The notes below the pieces were generated by a model. It was not told where the DNA came from and did no database searches. It saw nothing but the letters and a program-made list of their open reading frames with translations. The position numbers and the translations under genes were made by a program. Shown here piece after piece: positions 18,319 to 29,340 of a stretch of DNA of 64,000 nt. Location of the stretch: NCBI RefSeq assembly GCF_003234445.2, contig NZ_CP126269.1, positions 1,054,001 to 1,118,000 of the forward strand, written 5' to 3'. The DNA comes from Curtobacterium sp. MCLR17_036. GTDB taxonomy: Bacteria; Actinomycetota; Actinomycetes; Actinomycetales; Microbacteriaceae. The stretch's first letter is position 1. Each line of letters starts with the position of its first letter.

Positions 18319-19473
18319 ATGACCCGCAGGACCTGGGTACCCCTCACCGCCGCCGCGGCGATCGTCGTCGCCGTCGGGATCGCCCTGGTGGCGGTCCGAC
18401 CCTGGGGCACGGGGACGACCGCGGAGGGTGGCCCCGCCGCCACACCGACCTCCACCAGCGCGCCCGACACCGCGCGGACGCCCGGGGCGTTGCGCTCCGA
18501 GTTCCTCGACCGCTACGTGCAGGACGGTCGCGTCGTCCGCACCGACCAGGGCGGCGACACCGTCAGCGAGGGGCAGGCCTACGGGCTGCTCATCGCCTTC
18601 GCGAACGACGACCGCGAGCGGTTCGACGCGATCTGGGACTGGACGGCGACGCACCTGGTCACCGACGACGACCTGCTCGCCTGGCGCTGGACGCCCGACG
18701 AGGGCATCGCCGACGGCCAGTCCGCGAGCGACGCCGACCTCGACGCGGCCCGGGCCCTCGTGCTCGCCGGCTCCGCCTGGGGCGAGGATCGGTACACCGC
18801 CGCCGGCAAGCGCATCGCGGCCGCGATCCTCGAGCACGAGACCGCGGAGACCGAGCTCGGCACGATCCTGCTGCCCGGGCCGTGGGCGGACACCGGGTCG
18901 GCGGCCGGCGCCGGACCCTACCGGTACAACGCGTCGTACGCGTCGCCCGCCGCGTTCACCGTGCTGGCGGACGCGACCGGCGACGACCGGTGGAACGCGC
19001 TCGACCGGGGTTCCCGGGCGGTCACGACGGCCGTGCTCGACGGCGCACGGCTGCCGAGCGACTGGTCGCAGGTGCACCGCGACGGGAAGGTCGACCCGAT
19101 GCCCGCCACGGGCGGGGACGGCCAGGTCGTGTACGGGTACGACGCCATGCGGATGCCGCTGCGGTACGCGGAGTCCTGCACGGCCGAGGACCGGGCGCTC
19201 GCCGGGGCACTCGCCCCGACCCTCGGGCGGTCGACGCAGCTCGCGTCGCAGCTCGACCTGGGCGGCACCGCGGTGACCGGGGACACCAACGCGCTGGCCT
19301 TCGTCGCGCGGGCCGCCGCCGAGCAGGCCGCCGGGTCGGACGAGGCGGCGCGTGCCGACCTCGGCCGCGCGGACCGGACGGCGGCGACCACGCCGACCTA
19401 CTTCGGTGACGCGTGGGCGGCGCTCGGCGCGACGATGCTCACCTCGACGGTGCTCGGGGGGTGCGCCTCGTGA
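18319..19473 (+). CDS. Glycoside hydrolase family 8 (endoglucanase-like), membrane-anchored or secreted
   Basis: 384 residues. N-terminal hydrophobic segment (residues 8-27) followed by a Thr/Ala-rich linker. GH8 catalytic motifs: SEGQAYGLLIAF with the proton-donor Glu at 84, and SASDADLDAARAL with the Asp group at 138-142. GH8 members cut beta-1,4 glucan, chitosan or xylan. Next to a QxxRW synthase this suits an enzyme that trims the nascent polymer, like BcsZ in cellulose secretion. ATG 18319 follows AAAGGCAGG. Confidence 0.82.
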   Translation: MTRRTWVPLTAAAAIVVAVGIALVAVRPWGTGTTAEGGPAATPTSTSAPDTARTPGALRSEFLDRYVQDGRVVRTDQGGDTVSEGQAYGLLIAFANDDRERFDAIWDWTATHLVTDDDLLAWRWTPDEGIADGQSASDADLDAARALVLAGSAWGEDRYTAAGKRIAAAILEHETAETELGTILLPGPWADTGSAAGAGPYRYNASYASPAAFTVLADATGDDRWNALDRGSRAVTTAVLDGARLPSDWSQVHRDGKVDPMPATGGDGQVVYGYDAMRMPLRYAESCTAEDRALAGALAPTLGRSTQLASQLDLGGTAVTGDTNALAFVARAAAEQAAGSDEAARADLGRADRTAATTPTYFGDAWAALGATMLTSTVLGGCAS

Positions 19474-20339
19474 GCGGCGAGGACCTGCGCCCGGACAGCA
19501 GCGCCGGCGACGGTGCCGGGGGTGTCGGCGGTGCCGGTGCCGGTGCCAGTGCCGGTGCTGGTGCTGGTTCGGCCGGTGGTGCTGGTGCTGGTGCCGGTGC
19601 CGGTGCTGGGGCCGTCGCCGGGGACGGTGGGCGTCGGGGCCGGCGCTCGTCGGGCCGGTCGACGACCGGGCGGCGCCGGGGGCTCGTCGTCGGTGGGGTC
19701 GTGGCCGCGGTCCTGGTCGCCGGCGGCGTCACGGGTGTGGCGGTCGCCGGAGGGGCGGGCGGGACCGAGGGGGGTCCGGCCGCCGGCTCGTCGACTCCTC
19801 CCTCGTCCTCGTCCTCGCCCCGGTCGTCGTCGTCGTCCGATGCCTCCCGTGCGGACGGGTTCCAGGACCCGGCCGCCCCGCGGGCGCGTTCGACCGCCAC
19901 CCCGGTGCGCGTGTCGATCCCGGCCATCGGCGTCGAGTCCTCGCTCGAGGACCTGCACCGCGGCGCCGGCGGCGAACTCGAACCGCCCGTCGACTGGGAC
20001 AGCGCCGGGTGGTTCAGCGACGGCATCGTCCCCGGTGCGGTCGGCCCGTCGGTGATCGCCGGCCACGTCGACAGCCCCACCAGCGCCGCCGTCTTCTTCC
20101 GGCTCGACGAGCTGGTCGCCGGCGACGAGGTCCACGTCCGCATGTCGGACGGCAGCACCCGCACCTTCACCGTCGACCGGTCGGAGCGCGCCGCGAAGGC
20201 GGCGTTCCCGACGAGCGACGTCTACGGCACCACCCCGACACCGCAACTCCGGCTGATCACCTGCGACGGCACGTTCGACACCGCCACGGGGCACTACACG
20301 GACAATCTGATCGTGTTCGCAGACCTCTCGTCGGACTGA
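19470..20339 (+). CDS. Class F-type sortase
   Basis: 289 residues, GTG start overlapping the GH8 stop. Layout: a Gly/Ala repeat region (residues 10-50), a membrane helix (RGLVVGGVVAAVLVAGGV), a Ser/Pro linker, then the sortase barrel from TPVRVSIPAIGVESSL. Catalytic His near 199 (VIAGHVDS) and Cys near 265 (RLITCDG). After the Cys I see DTATGHYTDNLIVFA with no Arg, so the third catalytic residue is not obvious. Sortases join sorting-signal proteins to cell-wall acceptors; no LPxTG protein is encoded in the window. Confidence 0.8.
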   Translation: MSGEDLRPDSSAGDGAGGVGGAGAGASAGAGAGSAGGAGAGAGAGAGAVAGDGGRRGRRSSGRSTTGRRRGLVVGGVVAAVLVAGGVTGVAVAGGAGGTEGGPAAGSSTPPSSSSSPRSSSSSDASRADGFQDPAAPRARSTATPVRVSIPAIGVESSLEDLHRGAGGELEPPVDWDSAGWFSDGIVPGAVGPSVIAGHVDSPTSAAVFFRLDELVAGDEVHVRMSDGSTRTFTVDRSERAAKAAFPTSDVYGTTPTPQLRLITCDGTFDTATGHYTDNLIVFADLSSD

Positions 20340-20383
20340 CCAACGAGCAACCGATACATTCGATGTGGAGCACGAGGAGCACC

Positions 20384-21178
20384 ATGAGCGAGACCCTGGT
20401 CATCATCCCGACCTACGACGAGGCAGAGAACGTCCGTCCCATCGTCGAGCGCACGCTCGCCGCGACCGACGACAGCGTGCACGTGCTCGTCGTCGACGAC
20501 AACTCGCCCGACGGCACCGGAGCGATCGCCGACGCCATCGCCCGCGAGACCGACCGGGTCCACGTCATGCACCGCACCGTCAAGGACGGCCTCGGCGGCG
20601 CGTACCTGTCCGGCTTCGCCTGGGGCCTCGAGCACGGCTACGCCAAGCTCGTCGAGATGGACGCCGACGGCTCCCACCACCCCGAGTACCTGCCGTGGAT
20701 GCTCGAGCTCGCCGACACGAACGACCTCGTGCTCGGGTCCCGCTGGATCAAGGGCGGCGAGGTCGAGAACTGGCCCTGGTACCGCGAGCTGCTCTCACGC
20801 GGCGGCAACCTGTACACCCGCCTGGCCCTCGGCATCGCCGTGCGGGACGCGACCGGCGGGTTCCGCGTCTTCACCTCGCGGGCGTTCGAGCGCATCGACC
20901 TGGCGGGCGTCGCCTCGAAGGGCTACTGCTTCCAGGTCGACCTCTGCTGGCGCGCCCTCGAGGCCGGGCTGCGGGTCGTCGAGACCCCGATCACCTTCAC
21001 CGAGCGGGAGTTCGGCGTCTCGAAGATGAGCGGCAACATCGTGCGCGAGAGCCTGGCCCTCGTGACGAAGTGGGGCATCGACCGCCGTCTCCGCGAGGCC
21101 CGCTCCCTGGTCAAGGACCACCGGAAGCTGCCGTCGGTGCGGGCGAACGCGCACGCCGTGGCGGACCACACCGCCTGA
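20384..21178 (+). CDS. Polyprenol monophosphomannose synthase (GT2)
   Basis: 264 residues, soluble Dpm1/Ppm1 type. Motifs: LVIIPTYDEAENV at the N-terminus, VVDDNSPDGTG, the donor-metal motif EMDADGSHHPE, and GSRWIKGG. It transfers mannose from GDP-mannose to a polyprenyl phosphate, the donor for GT39/GT-C enzymes. It closes the glycan cluster. ATG 20384 has GAGGAG just upstream; an in-frame ATG at 20363 is less likely. Confidence 0.85.
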   Translation: MSETLVIIPTYDEAENVRPIVERTLAATDDSVHVLVVDDNSPDGTGAIADAIARETDRVHVMHRTVKDGLGGAYLSGFAWGLEHGYAKLVEMDADGSHHPEYLPWMLELADTNDLVLGSRWIKGGEVENWPWYRELLSRGGNLYTRLALGIAVRDATGGFRVFTSRAFERIDLAGVASKGYCFQVDLCWRALEAGLRVVETPITFTEREFGVSKMSGNIVRESLALVTKWGIDRRLREARSLVKDHRKLPSVRANAHAVADHTA

Positions 21179-21184
21179 CCGTCC

Positions 21185-21520
21185 CGAGCCTCGCCCGGGG
21201 TCGGTGTCGGTGTCGGTGTCGGTGTCGAGCTGCGGCCGAGCACCCCGCCGGAGCGACACCGTGCCGCGGGTGTTCGGCAGCAGTATGACGCCTTCGCGGG
21301 GCACCCGCCGGCCTTCGCCGGACAGTCCGTTCCCGGACCGAGAGTCCCCACGACGACGGCCCCGCGACGACGACGGCCCCGCGACGACGACGGCCCCGCG
21401 ACGACGACGGCCCCGCGACGACGACGGCCCCGCGACGACGACGGCCCCGCGACGACGACGGCCCCGCGACGACGACAGCCCGCGTCGACGACGATCCCCG
21501 CGTCGACGATGGCGCCCGCA
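21185..21520. repeat. Gene-free stretch with 17-bp tandem repeats
   Basis: About 400 bases between convergent genes. GTCGGT units at 21201-21225; from about 21350 to 21478 a 17-bp unit GACGACGACGGCCCCGC repeats about eight times almost perfectly. No gene. Confidence 0.8.
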
Positions 21521-21560
21521 ACGACGACAGCCTCCCGCTCGCGCAGGAGGCTGTCGTCGT
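21521..21560. terminator. Bidirectional hairpin terminator
   Basis: ACGACGACAGCCTCC at 21521-21535 and its exact reverse complement at 21546-21560 form a 15-bp stem with a ten-base loop, between the convergent polyprenol-phosphomannose synthase and treZ genes, 20 bases from the treZ stop. Confidence 0.75.
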
Positions 21561-21579
21561 CTGACGCAGGGGAGGGCCG

Positions 21580-23334
21580 CTAGCGCAGCACCACCACGCC
21601 GCGTCCACGGAACCGCACGCTGCCGGCTTCGACGTCGGCCGCGCCGAAGCGGTAGAGCTCCTCACCGGTGGCGTCGGGCACGGGGACCTCGGCGGAGTCG
21701 TCGGCGAAGTTCACCACGACGTGCACCGGGGCGACGTCCGGCCCGAGCAGCCCCCGGGTCAGCACCAGCCAGCGTCGGTCCTCGTCGAACCGCACGGCGT
21801 TCGCCTCGTACCGGTGGTCGACGAACGCCTGGTCCGTCCGGCGCAGCGCCACGAGGACCCGGTAGGCCCGCAGGATCGCCGCGCCCCGCTCCGAACTGAC
21901 GTCGGCCCAGTCGAGCTTCGAGTTCGTGAACGTCGTCGGGTCCTGCGGGTCGGGGACGATCGACTCGTCCCAGCCGTGCTCGGCGAACTCGGCGATGCGC
22001 CCCTCTGCCGTGACCTTGCCGAGGTCGGGCTCGGGGTGCGAGGTGAAGAACTGCCACGGCGTCGTCGCGGCGAACTCCTCGCCCATGAACAGCATCGGCG
22101 TGAACGGGCCGAGCAGCGTGAGCGCGGCGGCGATCACCAGGCCCTCGTCGTCCAGCGTCGCCGCGAGGCGGTCGCCGGCGGCGCGGTTGCCGATCTGGTC
22201 GTGGTTCTGGTTCGTCACGACCAGGGCCGTCGCGGGCGAGGTCGCCCGGTCGATCGGTCGCCCGTGCCGCTTCCCACGGAACGACGACCAGGTGCCGTCG
22301 TGGAAGAACCCGTGCTCGAGCACCTTCGCGAGCGCCGACAGGGGAGCGAAGTCGGCGTAGTAGCCGTTCGTCTCACCGGTCAGTGCCACGTGCACCGCGT
22401 GGTGGAAGTCGTCGGACCACTGTCCGGTGAGTCCGTAGCCCGCGGCCTCGCGCGGACGGAACATCACCGGGTCGTTCAGGTCGGACTCGGCGATGAGCGA
22501 CAGCGGCCGTCCGACCGACGCCGAGTAGGCGTCGGTCTCGTCCGCCATCTCGGCGAGCACGTGCGGGCGTGAGGTGTCGCGGATCGCGTGCACGGCGTCG
22601 AGCCGCAGCCCGTCGACGTGGTGGTCGCGGAACCACATGCGGACGTTGTCCAGGACGTACCGACGGACCTCGGGGTGCTCGACGTTCACGGAGTCGCCCC
22701 ACGTGTTCGCGAGGCCCTGCACCAGGTACGGCCCGTACAGCGGCAGGTAGTTCCCGCTCGGTCCGAGGTGGTTGTAGACGACGTCCTGGATGACGCCGAG
22801 ACCGAGCGAGTGCGCCGTGTCCACGAAGCGGTCGTACGCGTCGGGCCCGCCGTACGGGGCGTGGACCGCGAACCAGCCGACGCCGTCGTAGCCCCAGTTC
22901 CACTCGCCGTTGACGGCGTTGACCGGCAGCAGCTCGACGAACCCGACGCCGAGCTCGACCAGGTGGTCGAGCTTCTGCGCCGCCGCGTCGAGGGTGCCCT
23001 CTGGCGTGAAGGTGCCGATGTGCATCTCGTAGACGACACCGCCGCGTGCCGGCCGCCCGGTCCAGGCCTCGTCGGTCCACGCGAAGCGCGCGGGGTCGAC
23101 GACCTCGGACGTGCCGTGCACGCCGTCGGGCTGGTACCGGCTGCGCGGGTCCGGCCGGACGGCGTCGTCGTCACCGATGCGGAACCCGTAGCGGGCGCCG
23201 ACGACCGGCGCGATCGCGTCGGTCGTCCACCAGTCGTCGTCGCCGCGGGTCAGCGGGTACTCGACGTCGTCGACGACCAGCCGGACGCGGTCCGGCTCGG
23301 GCGCCCAGACGGCGTAGCGGTCGGGTGCGGTCAT
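21580..23334 (-). CDS. treZ: Malto-oligosyltrehalose trehalohydrolase
   Basis: 584 residues, GH13. Releases trehalose from maltooligosyl-trehalose made by TreY. Short N-terminal beta domain ([17 protein letters not shown]), then the barrel with [14 protein letters not shown], nucleophile Asp in [11 protein letters not shown], acid Glu in LIAESDLND and the third Asp in [12 protein letters not shown]. The string [15 protein letters not shown] is typical of TreZ. The ATG overlaps the treY stop (ATGA), so it is the last gene of the tre operon; a terminator hairpin follows the stop. Confidence 0.92.
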   Translation of the reverse strand: MTAPDRYAVWAPEPDRVRLVVDDVEYPLTRGDDDWWTTDAIAPVVGARYGFRIGDDDAVRPDPRSRYQPDGVHGTSEVVDPARFAWTDEAWTGRPARGGVVYEMHIGTFTPEGTLDAAAQKLDHLVELGVGFVELLPVNAVNGEWNWGYDGVGWFAVHAPYGGPDAYDRFVDTAHSLGLGVIQDVVYNHLGPSGNYLPLYGPYLVQGLANTWGDSVNVEHPEVRRYVLDNVRMWFRDHHVDGLRLDAVHAIRDTSRPHVLAEMADETDAYSASVGRPLSLIAESDLNDPVMFRPREAAGYGLTGQWSDDFHHAVHVALTGETNGYYADFAPLSALAKVLEHGFFHDGTWSSFRGKRHGRPIDRATSPATALVVTNQNHDQIGNRAAGDRLAATLDDEGLVIAAALTLLGPFTPMLFMGEEFAATTPWQFFTSHPEPDLGKVTAEGRIAEFAEHGWDESIVPDPQDPTTFTNSKLDWADVSSERGAAILRAYRVLVALRRTDQAFVDHRYEANAVRFDEDRRWLVLTRGLLGPDVAPVHVVVNFADDSAEVPVPDATGEELYRFGAADVEAGSVRFRGRGVVVLR

Positions 23335-25831
23335 GCGTGACCCTCCAGGATGTCGATCTCGGCCTGCGCGTCGGTCTCGGGTGCGTCCGACGCGGCAGCG
23401 GTCTCCGGACGGGAGGCCCGGGTCGTCTCCGGCGCAGCGGTCGCCGCGTCGACGTGGTCGGGATCGACCACCGTGTCGGCGGGGACGAGCAGCGCGACCG
23501 GGTAGGTGGCGAGCAGTTCGGACAGTGCGATGCCCCGCGACGCCGGGAACCGTCGGCCGGTGAGCACGTCGACCCGCTCGAGGGGGACCGGGTGCACGAG
23601 CGTGTCGCCCCACCCGCCGACCCGCTCGAGGCCGATCGGCAACCGTGTCGCGACCGTCACGGCGCCGCCGCGGTCGAAGGCGAGCACGTGGTCCGCCGCG
23701 CTGCCCGACGCCTCGAGCGCCAGGTACCGGGTGAAGAGCTCCCGGTGGTCGCGACGGAGCCGCAGGGCACGCGTCGTCACGAGGAGCTTCGCCGCACCGT
23801 CGAGACCGACCTCCGGCAGGCGCTGCGGCCCGTCGTCGTCCGGACCGTCGACGGCGGCGAGCGTGTGCCGGCGTTCGGTGTAGTCGACCGGCCGACGGTT
23901 GTCGGGGTCGACGAGGGAGCGGTCCCAGAACTCGGTGCCCTGGTAGACGTCGGGGACGCCGGGGGCGGTGAGCTGCACGAGCTTCTGGCCGAGGCCGTTC
24001 GACCAACCGGCCTGGTCGATGCGCTCGTCGAGGGCGTCGAGCACGGCGACCACGGCGGGGTCGTCGAACGCGGCGTCGACGATCGCGTGCATCTGCGACT
24101 CGAACGCCTCGTCCGGCTCGGTCCACGTGGTGCTGTCACCGGCTTCGCGCGAGGCCTTCTCGGCGTACGCGTGCAGGCGCTCCCGGCTCGCGGGCCGAGC
24201 GCCGATGATCGCCTGCCACAGCAGGTCGGCGAAGACGCGGTCCTCGAGCGGCACGAGCGACTGGAGCCGCTCGAGCGTCGCACTCCACTCGGCACCCAGC
24301 TCGGCGAGCACGGCGATGCGTGCGCGGGTGTCCTCGCTGCGCTTGGTGTCGTGCGTGGTGAGGGTCGTCATCGTGTTCGGCCAGCTGCCGAGCCGCTCGC
24401 GCTGCGCCTGGTGGAAGGCGTCCACCGGGACCGCGAAGACGCTCGGGTCGCTGCCGACCTCGCTGAGCGACGACAGGCGCGAGGTGCGGTAGAACGCGGT
24501 GTCCTCGACGCCCTTCGCCATCACCATGCCGCTGGTCTGCTGCAGCCGGAGCGCCGCCGCGTTCATCGGGTCGACGAGCGCGGGAGCGATCCGGTCGATG
24601 ACGTCGCCGAGGTCGGGTCGGGCCTCGGCGGCGCGCTCGAGCGCGGTGATGAGGTGGTGGGCACCCTCGGGCAGGTACGTGCGGTACACGTCGAAGGACG
24701 CCACGAGCTCGGCGACCGCGTCGACGACGCGTTCGTGCGTGATGGCGTCCACCCCGGCGACGGTCGGTGCGAGCAGCCGCGCGAGCCGCTCGACCTCGCT
24801 GCCGAGGATGCCGTCCGCGATGCCACGACGGGTGTCGTGCGTGAGCTGCTGCCAGTCGGCCGGCTCGGCGCCCGACGCGGCCGTCAGGTCGTCCTCGCCG
24901 GCGGGGTCGACGAACACGCGGTCGAAGACCCCGAGGGCGTCGTAGCCCGTCGTGCCGTCGACCGGCCACGAGGACGGCAGCTGCTCGCCCGGCTCGAGGA
25001 TCTTCTCGACCAGGGTGTACGCCCCACCGGTCAGCTCGGCCAGGTCCTGCAGGTACCCGGCCGGGTCGAACAGGCCGTCCGGGTGGTCGATGCGCAGGCC
25101 GTCGACGAGACCGTCGCGGAACCAGCCGCCGATGACGCCGTGCGAGGCCGCGAAGACCTCGGGTCCCTCGACGCGGATCGCCGCGAGCGTGTTCACCGCG
25201 AAGAACCGGCGGTAGTTCAGGTCGTGGTCGGCGCGCTTCCAGTGCACGAAGGCGTAGTGCTGCCGCTCGTGCACCGCGTCGACGGTGTCGCCGTCGTGCA
25301 CGGTGCCGGGAGCCGTCGGGTACGCGGTCTCGCCGACCCGGAGCACCGGCCGTGCCGGGTCCGTGGTGTCGAGCGTGACTGCTTCGAGCAGACGGTCGTC
25401 GAGCACCGGGACGCGGACCTTGCCGTCGCCGGCGTCCCAGTCCACGTCGAACGCCCAGGCGACCGGCGAGCCCTGACCGAGTTCGAGCAGGGACCACCAC
25501 CAGGGGTTCGACTCGGGCGTCGCGACACCGACGTGGTTCGGGACCACGTCGACCAGGACGCCGAGTCCTGCGGCGTGCGCGGCCTCGGCGACCGCTCGGA
25601 GCGCGTCGTCGCCGCCGCGCTCGTCGTCGACCCGCGTGTGGTCGACGACGTCGTAGCCGTGGTTCGACCCCGCCTCGGCCTGCAGGACGGGGGACAGGTA
25701 GAGCCAGTCCGCCCCGAGGTCGCGCACGTAGTCGACGACGTCGCGCGCCGCCGTGAGGTCGAAGTCCGCCGAGACCTGCAGGCGGTACGTGGACACCGGC
25801 TCGCGTCGTGCGGCGCCCGTCGCGTCGGCGG

Positions 25832-25835
<4 letters not shown>
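23331..25835 (-). CDS. treY: Maltooligosyl trehalose synthase
   Basis: 834 residues, GH13. Isomerises the reducing-end alpha-1,4 bond of maltodextrins to the alpha,alpha-1,1 bond of trehalose. N-terminal [13 protein letters not shown], the [23 protein letters not shown] block, DVVPNHVGV, nucleophile Asp in [25 protein letters not shown] and [10 protein letters not shown] are all typical of TreY. The C-terminus carries a tail of about 40 residues rich in Glu/Ala/Thr whose RASRPE part is encoded by half of the genome's GGGAGGCCCG palindrome. Start overlaps the treX stop. Confidence 0.92.
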
Positions 25836-28063
<2,228 letters not shown>

Positions 28064-28191
28064 GTGGTCCTCCAGGTGTGGGTTTCGCCAACATATCGGC
28101 GGGAGCCGTCAGCGTCCGCAGACAAGTCGAAGGTGTGGACTGCTCACGCGAGATCCCGCCTGTGGAGGGACGGACGAGTAGCGTCACGCCC

Positions 28192-28512
28192 ATGGCCAAC
28201 ATCGTGTCCCAGATCGCAGACAAGGTCCGCCCGACCGGCGTCTCCACGAACTACGGAGATCCCGTCGAGGTCGGCGACCAGACCATCATCCCCGTGTCCC
28301 TCGGCTGGTTCGGCTTCGGCGGCGGCGGGGACGACGAGAACGGCGGCGGAGGTGGCGGCGGCGCCACCGTGCCCGTCGGCGCGTACGTCCGTCGGCCCGG
28401 CCAGGACCTCGAGTTCGAACCGAACCTCATCTCCCTCGTCGCGGTGAGCATCCCGCTGGTCTGGGTGACCGGCAAGGCCCTCAGCAAGGTGATCCGCGCC
28501 CTGAAGAAGTGA
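28192..28512 (+). CDS. GerW/YtfJ-like small protein
   Basis: 106 residues. Pattern VEVGDQTIIPVSLGWFGFGGGGDD, a Gly-rich loop, then GAYVRRPGQDLEFEPNLIS and a C-terminal hydrophobic segment (LVAVSIPLVWVTGKAL) fits the Spore_YtfJ (GerW) family, which in Bacillus has a spore-germination role but also occurs in non-sporulating actinobacteria with unknown function. Divergent from treX (128 bases between starts). Followed by a strong terminator. Confidence 0.7.
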   Translation: MANIVSQIADKVRPTGVSTNYGDPVEVGDQTIIPVSLGWFGFGGGGDDENGGGGGGGATVPVGAYVRRPGQDLEFEPNLISLVAVSIPLVWVTGKALSKVIRALKK

Positions 28513-28518
28513 CCCGAT

Positions 28519-28567
28519 GACGGAACGGGAGGCCCGTGGCGGATCCGCCACGGGCCTCCCGTCCGTC
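28519..28567. terminator. Palindromic terminator (GGGAGGCCCG family)
   Basis: ACGGGAGGCCCGTGGCGGA at 28525-28543 with its exact reverse complement at 28544-28562, extended on both sides by GACGG/CCGTC. It separates the small GerW-like gene from the TPP riboswitch transcript. Confidence 0.85.
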
Positions 28568-28603
28568 ACGCGGTCGCGACCGCGTCTAGACTGCGAGGAC
28601 ACA

Positions 28604-28692
28604 CACGGGAGTCCGGGACCACCGGGCTGAGAGGGAGCGAACGGCGCTCCGACCGTCGAACCTGATCCGGATCATGCCGGCGCAGGGAGGAG
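28604..28692 (+). promoter_or_regulatory. TPP riboswitch (THI box)
   Basis: The thiamine-pyrophosphate aptamer consensus is easy to read: an opening ACGGGAGTCC, the conserved CTGAGAGGG (28627-28635), a variable stem AGCGAACGGCGCT, then GACCGTCGAACCTGATCCGG and ATGCCGGCGCAGGGAG. In this class AACCTGATC and the CTGAGA loop bind TPP. It ends 10 bases before the ykoE ATG, so TPP probably hides the GGAGG ribosome site and lowers translation. It fixes the substrate class of the transporter below as thiamine or its precursors. Confidence 0.93.
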
Positions 28693-28701
28693 TCCAGCAC
28701 C

Positions 28702-29340
28702 ATGTCATCTGGCACGTCCACGAACGTCCCCACCAGCCCTCGACGATCGCTGCAGTGGCGCGTCGTCGACATCGTCGTCGCGAGCGTCCTCGCCGTGGCG
28801 CTCGGCGTCGTCTTCCGCCTCTGGGAGTTCGGCTACGAACCGATCAGCGTCGTCATGGACCTGGTCCTGCCGGGCACCAAGGCCCTGTTCGGCGGCGTCT
28901 GGCTGCTCGCCGGACCCGTCGTCGCCATCGTCGTCCGGAAGCCCGGCGCTGCCCTCTACGGCGAGATGGTCGCGGCCTCGGTCGAGGCGCTCTTCGGTAC
29001 CCAGTGGGGGTGGCTGACGCTCGAGGCCGGGCTCGTGCAGGGCCTCGGCGCCGAGGTCGTCCTCGCACTGTTCCTGTACCGCGTGTACCGCCTGCCCGTC
29101 GTCGTGCTCGCCGGTGCGGCGGCCGGCCTCGCGCTCGGCGTCAACGACACGGTGCTCTGGTACCCCGGGCTCGACGTCGCCTTCAAGCTCGTCTACGTGG
29201 TCTGCGCGATCATCTCCGGCGCGGTGATCGCCGGCGCCGGCTCGTGGGTCGTCGTCCGGGCGCTCGCCCGCACGGGCGTCCTGTCGTCCTTCGCGGCCGG
29301 GCGAGAGCACACGCGGCGCTCGCCGCGCGCCCTGGTGTGA
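28702..29340 (+). CDS. ykoE: ECF transporter S component for thiamine precursor (YkoE)
   Basis: 212 residues with about six helices; the YkoE family pattern is visible (RLWEFGYEPI, KALFGGVWLLAGPVVAIVVRKPGAALYGEMVAASVEAL, GLVQGLGAEVVLALFLYR). It is the substrate-binding membrane subunit of the YkoEDC energy-coupling-factor importer, which takes up hydroxymethylpyrimidine or thiamine. Immediately after the TPP riboswitch; stop overlaps the ykoD GTG start (GTGTGA). Confidence 0.9.
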   Translation: MSSGTSTNVPTSPRRSLQWRVVDIVVASVLAVALGVVFRLWEFGYEPISVVMDLVLPGTKALFGGVWLLAGPVVAIVVRKPGAALYGEMVAASVEALFGTQWGWLTLEAGLVQGLGAEVVLALFLYRVYRLPVVVLAGAAAGLALGVNDTVLWYPGLDVAFKLVYVVCAIISGAVIAGAGSWVVVRALARTGVLSSFAAGREHTRRSPRALV

